Source: Desulforudis sp.
GTDB taxonomy: Bacteria > Bacillota > Desulfotomaculia > Desulfotomaculales > Desulforudaceae
Direction of reading: 5' to 3'
NCBI GenBank assembly: GCA_003604975.1
Contig: QZIR01000074.1
Location: forward strand, 1-64,000
Length of the DNA stretch: 64,000 nucleotides
Position numbers and translations under genes: made by a program. Of the stretch, positions 35,911 through 47,500 are shown in pieces. Within the stretch, counting starts at the first letter, position 1; every line of letters begins with the position of its first letter. The notes beneath the pieces were generated by a model, which saw nothing but the letters and a program-made list of their open reading frames with translations, ran no database searches and was not told where the DNA came from.

Positions 35911-38900
35911 CTACCTCGGTACAGCCAAGAGCATAGCGTCCAGCAGGCGCTTTTCCTCGCTGCCTTTCGGGTAAAGCGCCGACAGTGCGTTGGCGAGGCG
36001 CAGGAAATCGGGGCCGCGCTCCTGCTCGGTCTTGATCAGCACCCGAAGGGCGTTCGCCTGGCCGCCCGCCTGCAGCAGCATGGCAGCATGAACGTGGTCG
36101 AGCGTAGTGGCCTCCCGCTCAGACTGGAACTCAACATCCTTCGCATCCACGGCTATCTTACGGCGACGGCCGCGAGTCTTTGGCACAGGTCCTTCCTCAA
36201 GTTCGGGGAAGAGCGTCAACTGGAGGTCCTTCTTCTGGTCCGGCCCAACCCAATCGGCCACGGCCTCGGCACCATCTTTACCGAACAATTGCTTGGCACG
36301 CTCGGACACGGACATAAGTCGTACAACACCCTTCTTGGTCTCGATTATCCGACCCTCCCACTTGGGAAGCCCGATGCCCAGGGGCTGGGCGAAGCGGCGC
36401 ACTACGTCGAAGACCAGGCTGTAGCCCTTGGCTTTACCGGATGGAGCGGTCTCCTCGTCCTCGTCGCCAGCATTGTCCTCGGTTTCCTCATCCGGACCCT
36501 CGCTGGAACCATTCTGGCCTTTGGTGCTCTGGAGTGTCCAGAGAAAAAGAGCAGTGAGACGTGCGTCTTCTTCTAAAGCCCCAGCCACACCGTTTCTTGC
36601 TTTGGCCTCTCCCGTCCCCAAAATGTTTTCCAGAGCTGTTCGACCAACAACTTCCCACACCTTCTCCAGATACTCGTCGAGCTTGACCTCGCGGCCGTCG
36701 GCGGTCTCGACCTTCGAGTGGCGGCTGAAGATCTCCAATGCTGGGCCAATACAGGCGAAAACCAGGTCCGCACCGCGAACGCTTTCCCCTTGGAGCCGTT
36801 CCATCCAGTCGCCGACACGTTTAGGTAGCTCACGCAGCACTTCACCCCAGTCACCTACCGGAGCATCATCGGGCCTGGGGCGGCAGACAAGGTGAACGCT
36901 GGTGGCGAGAGCGGCTGACTGCTGTGAGCGGAGCCGGTTAGCGCGCTCTGTTGCGATGGGCCAAGAAGCAGTAATTACCCAGCCCCCACGAATCATACCT
37001 GAAAGGAGGGCTTCCCACCCTTCCGTTGTCTTATGCGCAAAGACGACGCTTCCAACGCCGTCTCCACGCAAAACCCGGCGGCCTTCACCAAAGACTGTCG
37101 TCATAGCGTCTTCAAAAAAGGCACGGTCTTTGATCCGCGAATCGTATGTCTTGGTCTCATCCTGAACAATCTCCCGCACTTTCGGCGTCAGAAGATTTCC
37201 ACCATCAAATGGGTCACGCAGCAATACTGTTCTAGGAAGACACCGTTTCAACCAAACGAAGAAGAAGTCAGCTAAATCAGCGTAGGGAACTGCATCGTAG
37301 TACGGAGGGTCTGTGAACCATATTTGCGATGCCTCATCAGGCAGAGGCGACGTACGGGCGTCTGCAAGCTGGACTTGTCCATCACCTGAAAGACCCGAAA
37401 CGGAAACCACTGCTCCCACTAGCTGTTTTAGCACATTGTGGTAGCTGCCAGTGGCATTGCTGAAAGGAGAACCTTCAGCAAAATCCCACACTATCGGCAA
37501 TGCTTGTCGATTGAAAACGTGGCCAAGCTTTTCGCCTCCCGTATCCCATCCAACAAGTGAGGCAATCCGGTCGGACAATCTCGAAACCACCAAGGCCAGA
37601 AGTTCACGGAGAGTTCCATCTCCTGCAAACCTGGCAGTCCAGCTAGAAAGGCTCACTAGGCAAAGAGTTTGGCGGGTCGTAAAAAGATCGCCGAAGGTCA
37701 TCATGCCATACTTTTGCACGGAGAAGGCACGGCCCGCTCCTGAACCGCCGCCAGCGGGCGTGGGTTCGTCCGGCACGGGACACAGACCCAACTTCCCGCT
37801 GCGCTCCCACTCGTCAATAATCTCCTTCATTCGCTTTTGAGCCTTCCAGACAGCCTGATAGTCATTCTCGGCCGGCAAGCGGTAGCGGCGACCCTGCTTA
37901 ACAGGCATAAAGGTAATAACGGCCAACATTCGCGCGCCACCAACGCGCTTGCCCGTGGCGTCAAAGACTACTTCCGCACCACCGCGCTGTTCGGAAAGCT
38001 GAGCGCGGACACGTGTCGCCGGAAGGACCGCTCCGCAACAAAGGCACGTCGCCTTGGCGCGGGTAACACTGCCGACGGGGACATCCCTGTCCACCTTTGG
38101 TTCAAAGACCTCGTACTCCACTCTTGGTCGGTCATCCATTAGCCGGACAACCTTGTACCGGAGTGCCCACTTACGTCTGGCCTTGGTAGAAAGCCAGAAG
38201 GAGCGCACCAACGGGATCTCCGCGCCGCAATTGGGCGACTCGCACCATACAGTCCGCGCCCAAAGGTAGGCAATGGGCATCGCGCCGTCCGGGTCTTTTG
38301 GGTAGAACTCGGCCAGCTCCTTCTCGGCCTGCTCCCTAATCTTCGCACCAACTCGCTGCAATTCCTCAGCTAGTTCTGACCCGTGGCGGGGAATGTCCTC
38401 CAGCATAACCTTGTTGAGCAGGCAGGCAACTGGGTTAAGGTCACTGGCGAAGGCCTCGCAGCCAAGACGCAATGCCTCAAGCGGAATCGAACCGCCTCCA
38501 GCAAACGGGTCTACCACCAGTGGTGTCTCCTCTGGATGCGCGGCTTTTACCAGGCCACGGCTTACTTCAAGATAAAACATATGTGTCGAATGCTCCCACG
38601 CCGAGGAATCAGCGATAAATTTCAGCAGCGCCTTGCGAAGCTCCTCGTCCTTGACGCCAAAGGTTCCCTGGACGTTTGGCAACAACGCCCGCGCCCTCGC
38701 TTTGAATTCCGTTGGGCACAGTGGATCACACGGGTCAGGCAACAACAACCCCAAAAGCATTGCCCGGCAGGCCGCCAACGGTCGTCGCGCCCACCATTGA
38801 TGAAACGACTGAGGATGATTCCGAACGATAGGCTTCTCTCTTACCGAATGCTTAGAAACCTCTGCAATGGGAAAGTCTACTTCTGCCAGTCGCCTGCAGT

Positions 38901-38913
38901 CCTTGGGGATCAT
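35911..38913 (-). CDS. DUF1156 DNA methylase with zinc-binding cysteines
   Basis: A 1000-residue protein of the DUF1156/COG1743 type, a predicted amino-methylating DNA methylase. The N-terminal DUF1156 region (HPQSFHQWWARRPLAACRAM) is followed by the SAM-binding motif DPFAGGGSIPLEAL (135-148), two Cys pairs (CESPNC and CLCC) likely to bind zinc, and catalytic motif IV DPPYYDA (535-541). The product would be N6-methyladenine or N4-methylcytosine. It starts within the last codons of the UvrD gene (ATGA overlap), showing translational coupling. It probably marks self DNA while the helicase and nuclease partners act on unmarked DNA. Confidence 0.88.
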   Translation of the reverse strand: MIPKDCRRLAEVDFPIAEVSKHSVREKPIVRNHPQSFHQWWARRPLAACRAMLLGLLLPDPCDPLCPTEFKARARALLPNVQGTFGVKDEELRKALLKFIADSSAWEHSTHMFYLEVSRGLVKAAHPEETPLVVDPFAGGGSIPLEALRLGCEAFASDLNPVACLLNKVMLEDIPRHGSELAEELQRVGAKIREQAEKELAEFYPKDPDGAMPIAYLWARTVWCESPNCGAEIPLVRSFWLSTKARRKWALRYKVVRLMDDRPRVEYEVFEPKVDRDVPVGSVTRAKATCLCCGAVLPATRVRAQLSEQRGGAEVVFDATGKRVGGARMLAVITFMPVKQGRRYRLPAENDYQAVWKAQKRMKEIIDEWERSGKLGLCPVPDEPTPAGGGSGAGRAFSVQKYGMMTFGDLFTTRQTLCLVSLSSWTARFAGDGTLRELLALVVSRLSDRIASLVGWDTGGEKLGHVFNRQALPIVWDFAEGSPFSNATGSYHNVLKQLVGAVVSVSGLSGDGQVQLADARTSPLPDEASQIWFTDPPYYDAVPYADLADFFFVWLKRCLPRTVLLRDPFDGGNLLTPKVREIVQDETKTYDSRIKDRAFFEDAMTTVFGEGRRVLRGDGVGSVVFAHKTTEGWEALLSGMIRGGWVITASWPIATERANRLRSQQSAALATSVHLVCRPRPDDAPVGDWGEVLRELPKRVGDWMERLQGESVRGADLVFACIGPALEIFSRHSKVETADGREVKLDEYLEKVWEVVGRTALENILGTGEAKARNGVAGALEEDARLTALFLWTLQSTKGQNGSSEGPDEETEDNAGDEDEETAPSGKAKGYSLVFDVVRRFAQPLGIGLPKWEGRIIETKKGVVRLMSVSERAKQLFGKDGAEAVADWVGPDQKKDLQLTLFPELEEGPVPKTRGRRRKIAVDAKDVEFQSEREATTLDHVHAAMLLQAGGQANALRVLIKTEQERGPDFLRLANALSALYPKGSEEKRLLDAMLLAVPR

Positions 38914-40862
38914 AGGCGCGCATCATCCAAGCTCTGAAGATACCCCTGGCCTAGTTGAGGCGCGACTGGTGCATCCTGTAGGAAGCGTGTAAGCGAGCGG
39001 TAGGTCTGTCCGGAGGTCCTGCCCGTATGTCGCTGTGGCCCGGTTCGCCGATTGCAGTATGTAATAAACAGATAGTGCTTCGCACGCGTCAGGGAGACAT
39101 AAAGTAGCCTGCGCTCATCACTAATCGCATCGCCCTTAGCTCGACCAGGTAGGTATTCATCCTCCGCAGCCACAATGATAACAGCCTCCGCTGTGAGCCC
39201 CTTGGCCTTATGCATAGTCAGGATGTTTACTTTCCCCTCTTCAATTTCCTGCTCGATATCTTCCCTCGAGACATCCATGGCACGTACGAGGCCATTTATG
39301 GAACCCGGATCAGCCGCCCTGATAGTCAATTCAAATTGACGCCCAATCACCTGCCGATGCCCTTCGTCTGGCACAACTCGACTCATGATTCGCCTTATCG
39401 TCTCGATCAGATCGGTGTCACCTTCCTCTGATGGCAAGAGCGACGAGAGCTCCTGGAGGGTCATTCGAATGACCTCTACCTCCGCTTTGATCCGTCCTCC
39501 ATGCCGTCCAGAGACGGAGGAGGGATGATTGCACGTAATTTGCAACGCCTCGGCGAACCTTGCGTTGCATGATTTGGCAAGCTGGTATATAACGTCTGCC
39601 GCGCCCGGTCCCAGACCGTTATTGCGAAGCTTGAACAGTGTTCTCCACGCTAGATGATCATTCTCGTTGGCGAGTAGCCGCAGGAAGGCGAGGACCTGGC
39701 GTCCAACAGCCTCGTTCAGGGGATCTGTGTCTGCGGTAGCGACTCCGACTGGGACATCCTGCGATTCCAACGTTTGTCGGAGTACGGAGGAAAAAGCTCC
39801 GTTACGATCCGTTCGTAAAAGGATCAGTATCTGACCCGGTTCAACCCCCCGGTTACTAATCAGATCTCGGCAGATTTGCGCGACCCCTTGCGCCTCTTGG
39901 TTCTGGTCGCGGAAGCGCAATAGAGCGATTTCACCGCCATCGCGTCCGTCGTCAGCCCGTAGCGGCTTATCTATTCTGCGGTAGTCCTGCCGGGCAACAA
40001 ATAATCCCAAATCAAGGACCTCTTGGTCACAGCGCTTGCAGATTTCGAGCGCCAGCTCACGCGCACCCGGGTAGTCCTGAGGGAATCGACGGATGCCTTC
40101 CGGATGCGCCATTCGAAAACCGTAGATGCTCTGATCATCGTCACCGGCCACGTAGACCTCGGCACCCTTATCCCCGATTGCCTTTACAATGCCTAGGTCG
40201 CATCGGTTCAGGTCCTGATACTCATCAACCAGGAGATAGCCGGGTGGTCCCTCAAGCGTGAAGTCGTCGTGTTGCTCAAGAGCGCGTTTCAACTGATAGA
40301 CGAGTTCTGCGCGTAGTAAGTAACCATAGATCTCGCGGTGTTCTCTCCACGCCCCAAGAAAGGCGGGATTTGGAAAGCGTTGATCCCAATCGCCTTCATC
40401 TGCTGTTAGGCTCTGCCAATCGGCCGAAAGTTCGTTCAGCAAGCATCGTGCTTCATCAACTGTATTCAGGCCGAGCAAGGCCTTCAGATCTTCTAAGATG
40501 ATATAGCGTTCCTCCCAATCATCCGCAATCCTCAGGGGTTGCGGAAGCGATGTAAGACGCGCGGAATTACGCAGCAGTTGCCTGAGGGCGAAAGAGTGTA
40601 GCGTCGAAATCCTCGGCACCTTCTCATGACCCACCTCGGATTGCACACGCTGCCGTAGCTCGTGTGCAGCAGCCCGGGTGAACGTTAGAGCACATATTTC
40701 GCCCGGCTCAACGTTTCTTGCTTCGATCAGAAAGCAAATACGCTTGGTCAAAGATCGTGTTTTGCCTGTTCCAGGTCCTGCAAGGAGGCGAGCATGCGAA
40801 CCGAAATATCCGGCCGCACTCCTTTGTTCGGGTAGCAGTCCTTCGTCCCAAGGCATTGTCAT
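38910..40862 (-). CDS. UvrD/PcrA-like superfamily 1 helicase
   Basis: A 650-residue SF1A helicase. Walker A AGPGTGKTRSLT (about 28-39), motif Ia ALTFTRAAAHEL, motif II LLVDEYQDLN, motif III VAGDDDQSIYGFR and motif V/VI (NILTMHKAKGLTAE; LYVSLTRAKHYLF) are all present. No nuclease domain is seen. It is shorter than housekeeping PcrA (about 720-750) and lies between the DUF1156 gene (4-base overlap) and the SNF2 gene, whose extended frame ends at the base before this ATG. The context makes it part of the defence module rather than the chromosomal repair helicase. Confidence 0.88.
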   Translation of the reverse strand: MTMPWDEGLLPEQRSAAGYFGSHARLLAGPGTGKTRSLTKRICFLIEARNVEPGEICALTFTRAAAHELRQRVQSEVGHEKVPRISTLHSFALRQLLRNSARLTSLPQPLRIADDWEERYIILEDLKALLGLNTVDEARCLLNELSADWQSLTADEGDWDQRFPNPAFLGAWREHREIYGYLLRAELVYQLKRALEQHDDFTLEGPPGYLLVDEYQDLNRCDLGIVKAIGDKGAEVYVAGDDDQSIYGFRMAHPEGIRRFPQDYPGARELALEICKRCDQEVLDLGLFVARQDYRRIDKPLRADDGRDGGEIALLRFRDQNQEAQGVAQICRDLISNRGVEPGQILILLRTDRNGAFSSVLRQTLESQDVPVGVATADTDPLNEAVGRQVLAFLRLLANENDHLAWRTLFKLRNNGLGPGAADVIYQLAKSCNARFAEALQITCNHPSSVSGRHGGRIKAEVEVIRMTLQELSSLLPSEEGDTDLIETIRRIMSRVVPDEGHRQVIGRQFELTIRAADPGSINGLVRAMDVSREDIEQEIEEGKVNILTMHKAKGLTAEAVIIVAAEDEYLPGRAKGDAISDERRLLYVSLTRAKHYLFITYCNRRTGPQRHTGRTSGQTYRSLTRFLQDAPVAPQLGQGYLQSLDDARL

Positions 40863-43800
40863 TTATCCATCCTTCCCATACGGCCGAGCGTCTTCCCGTA
40901 CCTGCATCGGCCGGGTCATCGCATCCACCTGTAGCCAGTAGTGCTGCACCTTAGTAACCTCGTGCCACGGAAAACGCGCCGGGTCCTTAATGGGTTCCTG
41001 CAGTGTGGGCTACGAGGCGCAATTGGTGACGACATACAACCAGTAGCAGTCCCGACGGTCTTCCGCGACCCGGCGTTCGTTGGGTGTGAGTAGGATCGTC
41101 CCCCTGGCCTCGGCCAGTCCCTTCACCTCAATCAAGCGCAGTTCGCCGGAATTGAGATCAAGGCTGGTAATGTCGTAGCCTAGGTTCTTCTCATGAACAT
41201 CGTAGACCTGGCGGCCTTGAGCCTGCTCGTATTCCATAACCACCTGCATAGCGGTGGCCTCAGTCTCCCGGTTGGGCCGCATGCGGCAAATATCCGGGGC
41301 CTCGCGCTCTGGGTGCGGCAGAACCAGGATAGAGGTAATGCGCTCCACGGCCTGGAGGGACAGGGAGTGCTGCTGCTCAAGCTCCTTCCGCCGGCGCTCC
41401 CGTCGCACCAGAAGCTCAGCGTGGCGGTTCTCCGCCTGGGCCAAACGGCCTTCAGCCCCAGGCACACCCTTTTCTTTTTCCTCGTTCGCCTTACCGATCT
41501 CATCGTCCGCGCGCTGGAGGAGCTCGGTAAGGGAAAGCTCCACGTGCTCGGCGATACGCTCTACCTCGACCAAGCGTTCATTACGGGTCTTCTCCAGAAA
41601 GGCCTGCAGCGCATTCGCGTGGAACCAAGTAGTCGCTTCGGGGGCAAAGGCCACAGCGGGCAGTTCGTTCGGCGGTGTAGCGGGCGCGAAGTTGCCTAGC
41701 ATGTTAGGCTCGCGCAAGTGTAGCGGACCACTCTCTACAAGCTCAACGGCGAAGAGCCGTTCGTGAACGATGTGGCCCAGGCCGTCCACCACCCGAGCGC
41801 GGTAAAAATCAATCCTGGACGGCTCCTCATGCTGGAGAGAGTAAAAACAAGTTCCCTTGCTGAACGCCTCGATGGCCTGCACATAGGTGTGCCTGCGGAT
41901 GGCCTCAAAAAGCGGATGCCCAGGCGTAACCCACTCGAGGTTGTGTTTTTCGGCAGCATCGCGGTCCGTGGAGCAACGCGGGTACTTATTTGTAAGGGTT
42001 GGTAGTTTCCAGTCAGGTTCCCGTTCGTAGTGCCGGAGCACCGCCGGTGTCCGGGCTGGCTCGAAGGTGTGCGGTATACTCTCAAAGGCCTTGAGCCTTA
42101 GCGGGACGTAACTGGCCGCCTCGCGAATGAAGCGAACGATGGTTTCCGGAACGACACGGCGTTCCTGCGCCCGGGCGCGGCGCTCAATTAACATTTCCAG
42201 GTTCAACTTCTTGGACGCCAGGCCTTCAAGGGCGTTCTGGCAGATGGCGCGGAACCGCCCTTCATCAACACTCTCAAGGAGCCGCTCTTCGAGGTCGGCG
42301 TCGCCGAGTTTCCCGGCATAATATTCCCTCAGGACGCGCTCTACGTGGGCGGCGGGAAGCACTTCGCCCACCACGTTGAATACCGCATCATCGTCAAGGG
42401 CATTCCGGATTTCCTGCAGTTTCTCCAAAATCCGCTGCAAGACTCGCCCCTCGATGGTGTTGGTCGCCACGAAGTTGAAGATGAGGCAGTCCTTCCTCTG
42501 GCCGTATCGGTGGATCCGCCCCATGCGCTGTTCCAGACGGTTGGGGTTCCAAGGGATGTCGTAGTTGAAAAGGATGTTACAGACCTGGAGATTGATGCCT
42601 TCACCCGCCGCCTCTGTAGCGACAAGGATCTGAGTCGCCCCTTCCCTGAACTGCTGCTCGGCATAGAGACGTGTGCCGGGCTCGTCCCGCGATCCCGGCC
42701 TCATGCCGCCGTGGATACAACCGACCCTGAAGCCCCAAGTCTTCAGCTTCTCCATGAGGTAGTCGAGCGTGTCCTTGAACTCGGTGAAGATCAGCAGACG
42801 CTGGTCCGGGCGGTCGAAGAACCCCTCATTCTGGAGGAGGTCTTTCAACCGGGAGAGTTTCGATTCGGCCCCGGAATCCTCCACTATCCAGGCCTGGTCT
42901 GCAAGACCGCGGAGTTCTTCAATTTCTTCTCTGACCTGGTCCGCGTTACCGGCCAGGGTAATTGCCTCCAGTATTCTCTCGAGGCGCTCTCGTTCGTTTT
43001 CTTCCATCTCCTCAAGTTCTTCAGGATCAGGGAGATCGGGTGGTGCAAGGCGGACGAGTTCCTGCGCGCGCTTAAGACCTTCCTCAAGCCTGCGGGCACG
43101 ATTCTCCAGGCTGTGTCGCATGGCATAGGTGCTGGATGCCAACCTGCGCTGGTAGAGGGACATCAGGAAACCCACTGCCCGGGCGCGGGGATCGTCACCC
43201 TGAGCTGCGGCCTTGGCGCTCTGTCGCTTCACAAATCGGGTGACATCCCTGTACAGTTCAAACTCCGGCCCGTCGATCTGGAAATCAACGGTGTGCGGAA
43301 TGCGCTTCGTAAAAATCTTCTCCGCCACCCACGTGCCATCCGGACGCCGCTCGGGGAAATAGACCATCGCCTCCTTGGTGCGGCGCAGGTAAAACGGCGC
43401 ACGACGGCGATCCATGGCTTCGCGAATGGACCTTACGTCCGCATAGGCGTCCGTATCCAGTAGCTGCAAAAGCAGACTGAAGTTTACCGGGTCACCTTTG
43501 TGCGGGGTTGCGGTAAGTAAGAGAACATGGTCGGAGGTGTCCCGGAGTAGCTCACCAAGGGCGTACCGTGCTGTCTTACGCGCGGGAGGTGTCCACGACA
43601 TCCGGTGGGCCTCGTCCACTATGATAAGGTCCCAATGGACCTGCCTGAGTCCGGGAAGGATTTCGTTCCTCTTGGCCAGGTCAAGGGACGTGATGACCTT
43701 TCTCTGCTCAAGCCAATGGTTAATGCCAAATTGGTCTCTGATGTCACCGCCTTTAAGAACCATAAAGCTCTCGTCAAACTTCTCCTTGAGTTCGCGCTGC

Positions 43801-44297
43801 CACTGGAAGGAAAGGTTAGCCGGGCAGGCGATCAAAACCCGTTCGGCCAGCCCCCGCAGCTGGAGTTCGCGGATGAGAAGTCCTGCCATGATGGTCTTTC
43901 CAGCACCTGCGTCATCCGCGAGTAGGAACCGAACTCTAGCCAGCTTCAAAAGGTAGTCGTAGACCGCTTCAAGCTGATGCGGCAGGGGATCAACTCGGGA
44001 GATGGAGAGGCCAAAATAAGGATCAAACTCGTAGGCGATACCGAGGGCGTGAGCCTGCAACCCCAGCCGGAGTAAACGCCCGTCAGCATCATAACTGTAG
44101 TTAGCATCCGTAATGGTAAGGCCCTCGAAGTCGTTAGCGCTGAGCGTAACCTTGCGGAATCGCTCAGACTGTATGCCGACCAGTCCAAGGACCCACGTGC
44201 CATCACCGCTTGTTCGGACAGTCTCTACACGCATCGGCTCACTAAAGAGCGAACCCCTCAATATCTGGCCCTCGCACGGGACTGAGAACCCTGACAC
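40863..44297 (-). CDS. SNF2-like helicase with DUF3883 domain, in-frame amber codon near the 3' end
   Basis: An SF2/SNF2-type translocase. The N-terminal specificity region is followed by Walker A LADDAGAGKTIMAG (about 125-138), DEAH box IIVDEAHRM, motif III LLTATPHKGD, motif V ILVATEAAGEGINLQ and motif VI QRMGRIHRYGQ. A coiled coil (about 940-1000) precedes a C-terminal DUF3883 domain (GYDITSLDLNSGELRLIEVKG). The first frame stops at TAG 41010-41012 after 1095 residues. The same frame stays open for 48 more codons (PTLQEPIKDPARFPWHEVTK; VQHYWLQVDAMTRPMQVRE) to a TAA directly abutting the UvrD ATG. The true end was probably there. GTG start with AGGAGAAGGA. Confidence 0.85.
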
Positions 44298-44544
44298 ATT
44301 CCTTCTCCTATCTGGAATAAGCTATGAAACGTGACTGTGACCCTCCACAAGCGGCACAGCCCGACACGCCGTCAATACTGGAACAGGCAATGTCCAACTC
44401 CATCCCTATTCTACAGGAAATGCCTGAACCCCTTTCTCAACTGGACAAATGCTCTAAGTTTGGAATACCCTGTCGGAATCTGAGAATACAACTCACTGTT
44501 AACATTTGGCATTTGCCCCCACGTGAAGGCTGCTGTGATGCCGC
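44298..44544. other. Gap between AddA-like and SNF2 genes
   Basis: 247 bases, noticeably AT-richer than the genes beside it. No ORF of substance. A TAGAAT near 44410 on the minus strand might be a -10, but no proper -35 is found. It divides the island into an AddBA-like unit and the SNF2-UvrD-DUF1156-DUF499 unit. Confidence 0.3.
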
Positions 44545-47500
44545 CTAGATGTCCGTTTGCACGTACTCTCTCCCGTGTGTGAAGAACAAGCCTAGTTCTG
44601 AGGGTGCTGTCCCCGTGGCTCTTTCCCAGAGCCAGGCGTAGGCCTTGAGTTGAGCAGCGTAGTAGTACGCTAGAGCGTTCCGTTCGGCCTCGGTCTCGTA
44701 GTGGTCAGTCTTGAAGTCAACCAGTACCCAGCCGTCTCCTTCCTTGAAAGCAAGGTCGATGACCCCCTGGGTGACGGTGGGTACGGTATCCTCGGCTCTA
44801 GTGTGGGGCTCGGCAAGAACACCGCTGAGTGGGGCTTCCGCGATGCGTTCACTTGCCGCTTCGACCCTCCTCCAGAAGTCTGTCTTCTGGATTTCCTCTA
44901 GTAGTGCGAGTAGCTCCCCTGCTTCGGATACCGGTCTTCCCTCTTCTTCAAGGATCTTGGCGGCCCAGGCTTCCAGACCCTTTTCCCCGCGGACCAGCTT
45001 TTCGAGCATCCGGTGTACCGCACTGCCCCAAGACATCCCCCTGCCTTCCCCGTGGCGCGTTGGCGCGTCCGCTTCCTTAGCGATCACGGTTACGGACTGT
45101 ACAGCGTAGGACGGGCTCTTGGCGGCATCCCAGGTAGTCGCCAGAACGCTCTGCAGTGTTTGGTAGTCGGCGACGGTAACCGTGGCAGCATCGGGTGCTG
45201 GATCATCTACCGTGGCCTGGATTTCCTCGGGATCATCCAGTTCCGGGACGTCCTGAAGGGCGGCATTCAGTAGGGACCAGGGACTCTTGTCCGGGCTCTT
45301 TTCGAAGGTGCTGACCACCAGGATGTCCTTGGCGCGGGTGGCGGCTACGTAGACCAGGCGCACCTCTTCAGCGTCTTGGTATTTCGCTTCAATCTGTTGG
45401 AGATTGGTCCAGTCCGGGGGTGTCGCGATTATCGGCCCGTTGCCGTAGGGGCCTGGTTTGGATACCTGCAGGTATCCGCAGGGAGGGTCGGTGGTGCGGT
45501 CGATGTGAAGATCGGGATCCTTAGACACCTTTTTGCCGGGGTGGGCCAGAAACACGACGGGGGCCTCAAGGCCCTTGGCCTTGTGCAGGTTCATCAGGCG
45601 GACGGCGCCACGGCTTCCGGCGTCCAGCTCGAGTCCGTTCTCAGTCCCTGTCTCCAGCAGTTCGCCGAATCGCTGTACCAGGCTGCTGAAGGTGGTTTCC
45701 CCGGCGCTTTCGTACTCGCCGAGGAGCTCACGGAGCAGCAGGGTGTTCGCGGCGCCGCTCCGGGCAGGCGGTTCGCTCAAGACCCAGGGAAGGAGCCCAC
45801 TTTCTGACAGAATGGAGGATACAGCGGCCGCCGGGGGCATCGTCCGGCTCCAGCGATGGTAGGTCTTGAGCTTCTCGAAGGCGGCCGTAAAGACAGCCTT
45901 AACTTCCGGCCGAAGATCGTCTTCCGGTACGCTGGCGAAGATTGAAAAGCGCCCGCCGGCCTCGCGGTACTCCCAGAGCTCCTGGTCGCTAAACCCAAAG
46001 AAGGGCCCGCGCAGGGCCGCGACGAGGTTTACCGGATCGTCGGGCCGGGACAGGACGGTGAGGAGCGTATGGGCCTCGGCCAGCGGCGGGACGGCCTGCA
46101 CGCCGCTCCCACCTGTGATACTGTAAGGAATTCCCTGTTCATCAAGGGCACGGGCGTAGATCTCCATGCCGTCTCTGTAACGCAGGAGGATCAAAACGTC
46201 GTCGGGGCGGATGGGCGACGGGGGTTTATCTTTACGGGACAGGGGCAGCTTGCTGTCCAGAGCCCAGCGAATCCACCGGGCAATCCGTGCGGCATCACGC
46301 TGGGCGACCCCTTCCTTGTTGTTCTGTCCCTGGGCGTCAGGGATACTGATCCTATACACCCCGTTGAGTGCTCCGGTGGCCGGTTCGCGTACAGTGTGCA
46401 TCGGCGCGTAGGACGCCTGGAAGTCGGTACTTGTTACCGGGAAGGCGGACTCAAAGACCGGGTTGATGAACTCAGCCAAGGAAGGCACGGACCGGAAGTT
46501 GGTGTCCAGGTGCAGGAGCCTTCCCCCGCCGTCCACGATCAGCTTCTTTACAAGGTTGTAGGTGTCGATGTCTGCCCGGCGGAAGCGGTAGATGGATTGC
46601 TTCGGATCCCCGACCACGAACAATGACCCCGGGCGGGGAACCAGTTTGCGCCAGTCTTTCTCGTGGCAGTCCTGGCCGGTCAGATAGAACACCATCTCGG
46701 CCTGAATGGGGTCTGTGTCCTGAAACTCATCCACAAGGAGACGCGTGTACCGGGCTTGCAGGAAGCGGCGCATCTCCGGATTCTCCTTCAGAGCCCGGGC
46801 CGTCCGGATCAGCAGGTCCTGGAAATTGAGCCGGGACAGGGCCTCACGGCGTTCGCCGAGGCGTTGGACGGCGGGCAGCACGAAGGGGATCAGCGTGGCG
46901 TAGCGGTGCTCACGGGTGCCCTCCATTACCGGCTCCACGACTTCCTGCCGGAACTGGTCAAAGGCGTCCCGGGCGGCGAGCGCCTCGGCTTTGCTGGACC
47001 ACAGTTTCTGGATCACTTTGAGGCCACGGTTCAGTGATCCGAAGACCTTGCTGAACTGTCGCCGGTCACGCAGGTCATAGTGGGCGCTGACCTGCTGGAT
47101 TTCGAGGATGGCATTCTGGAGGCCGTCGCGCCGGTCTTCAATCGGGGAGGGCGGAATTAGGGGAGCCACTTGTTCGAGGAACTGGTTCAGGGCGGCAAGG
47201 GGCGGATCGACGTCTATGGTTGATGCCGGTGAGCAGGGGAACTCGACCTCGGGATAACGGCAGAGGCGGTCGTAGACGAACTTCAGCTCCTCAAGGGTGA
47301 GACCCATCTCTTCGATTTCCAGGATCCTGGCTTCGTCGTTATGATGCATCTCCAGGAGGTATTCCCGCCAGACCTGGTCAGCCAGCGGTCCCTCCTCCCC
47401 TTCTTCCACGGTTTCAAACTCGGGGTCAAGCCCGGCTTCCACCGGCTGCTCCCGCAGGAGCCGCTCACAGAATGAATGTATGGTGCCGATAAACCCTCGC

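Noticed and set aside
35578-36576. A 332-codon plus-strand frame
   Set aside because: Antisense shadow of the DUF499 and DUF1156 genes, with no independent ribosome-binding site or motif.
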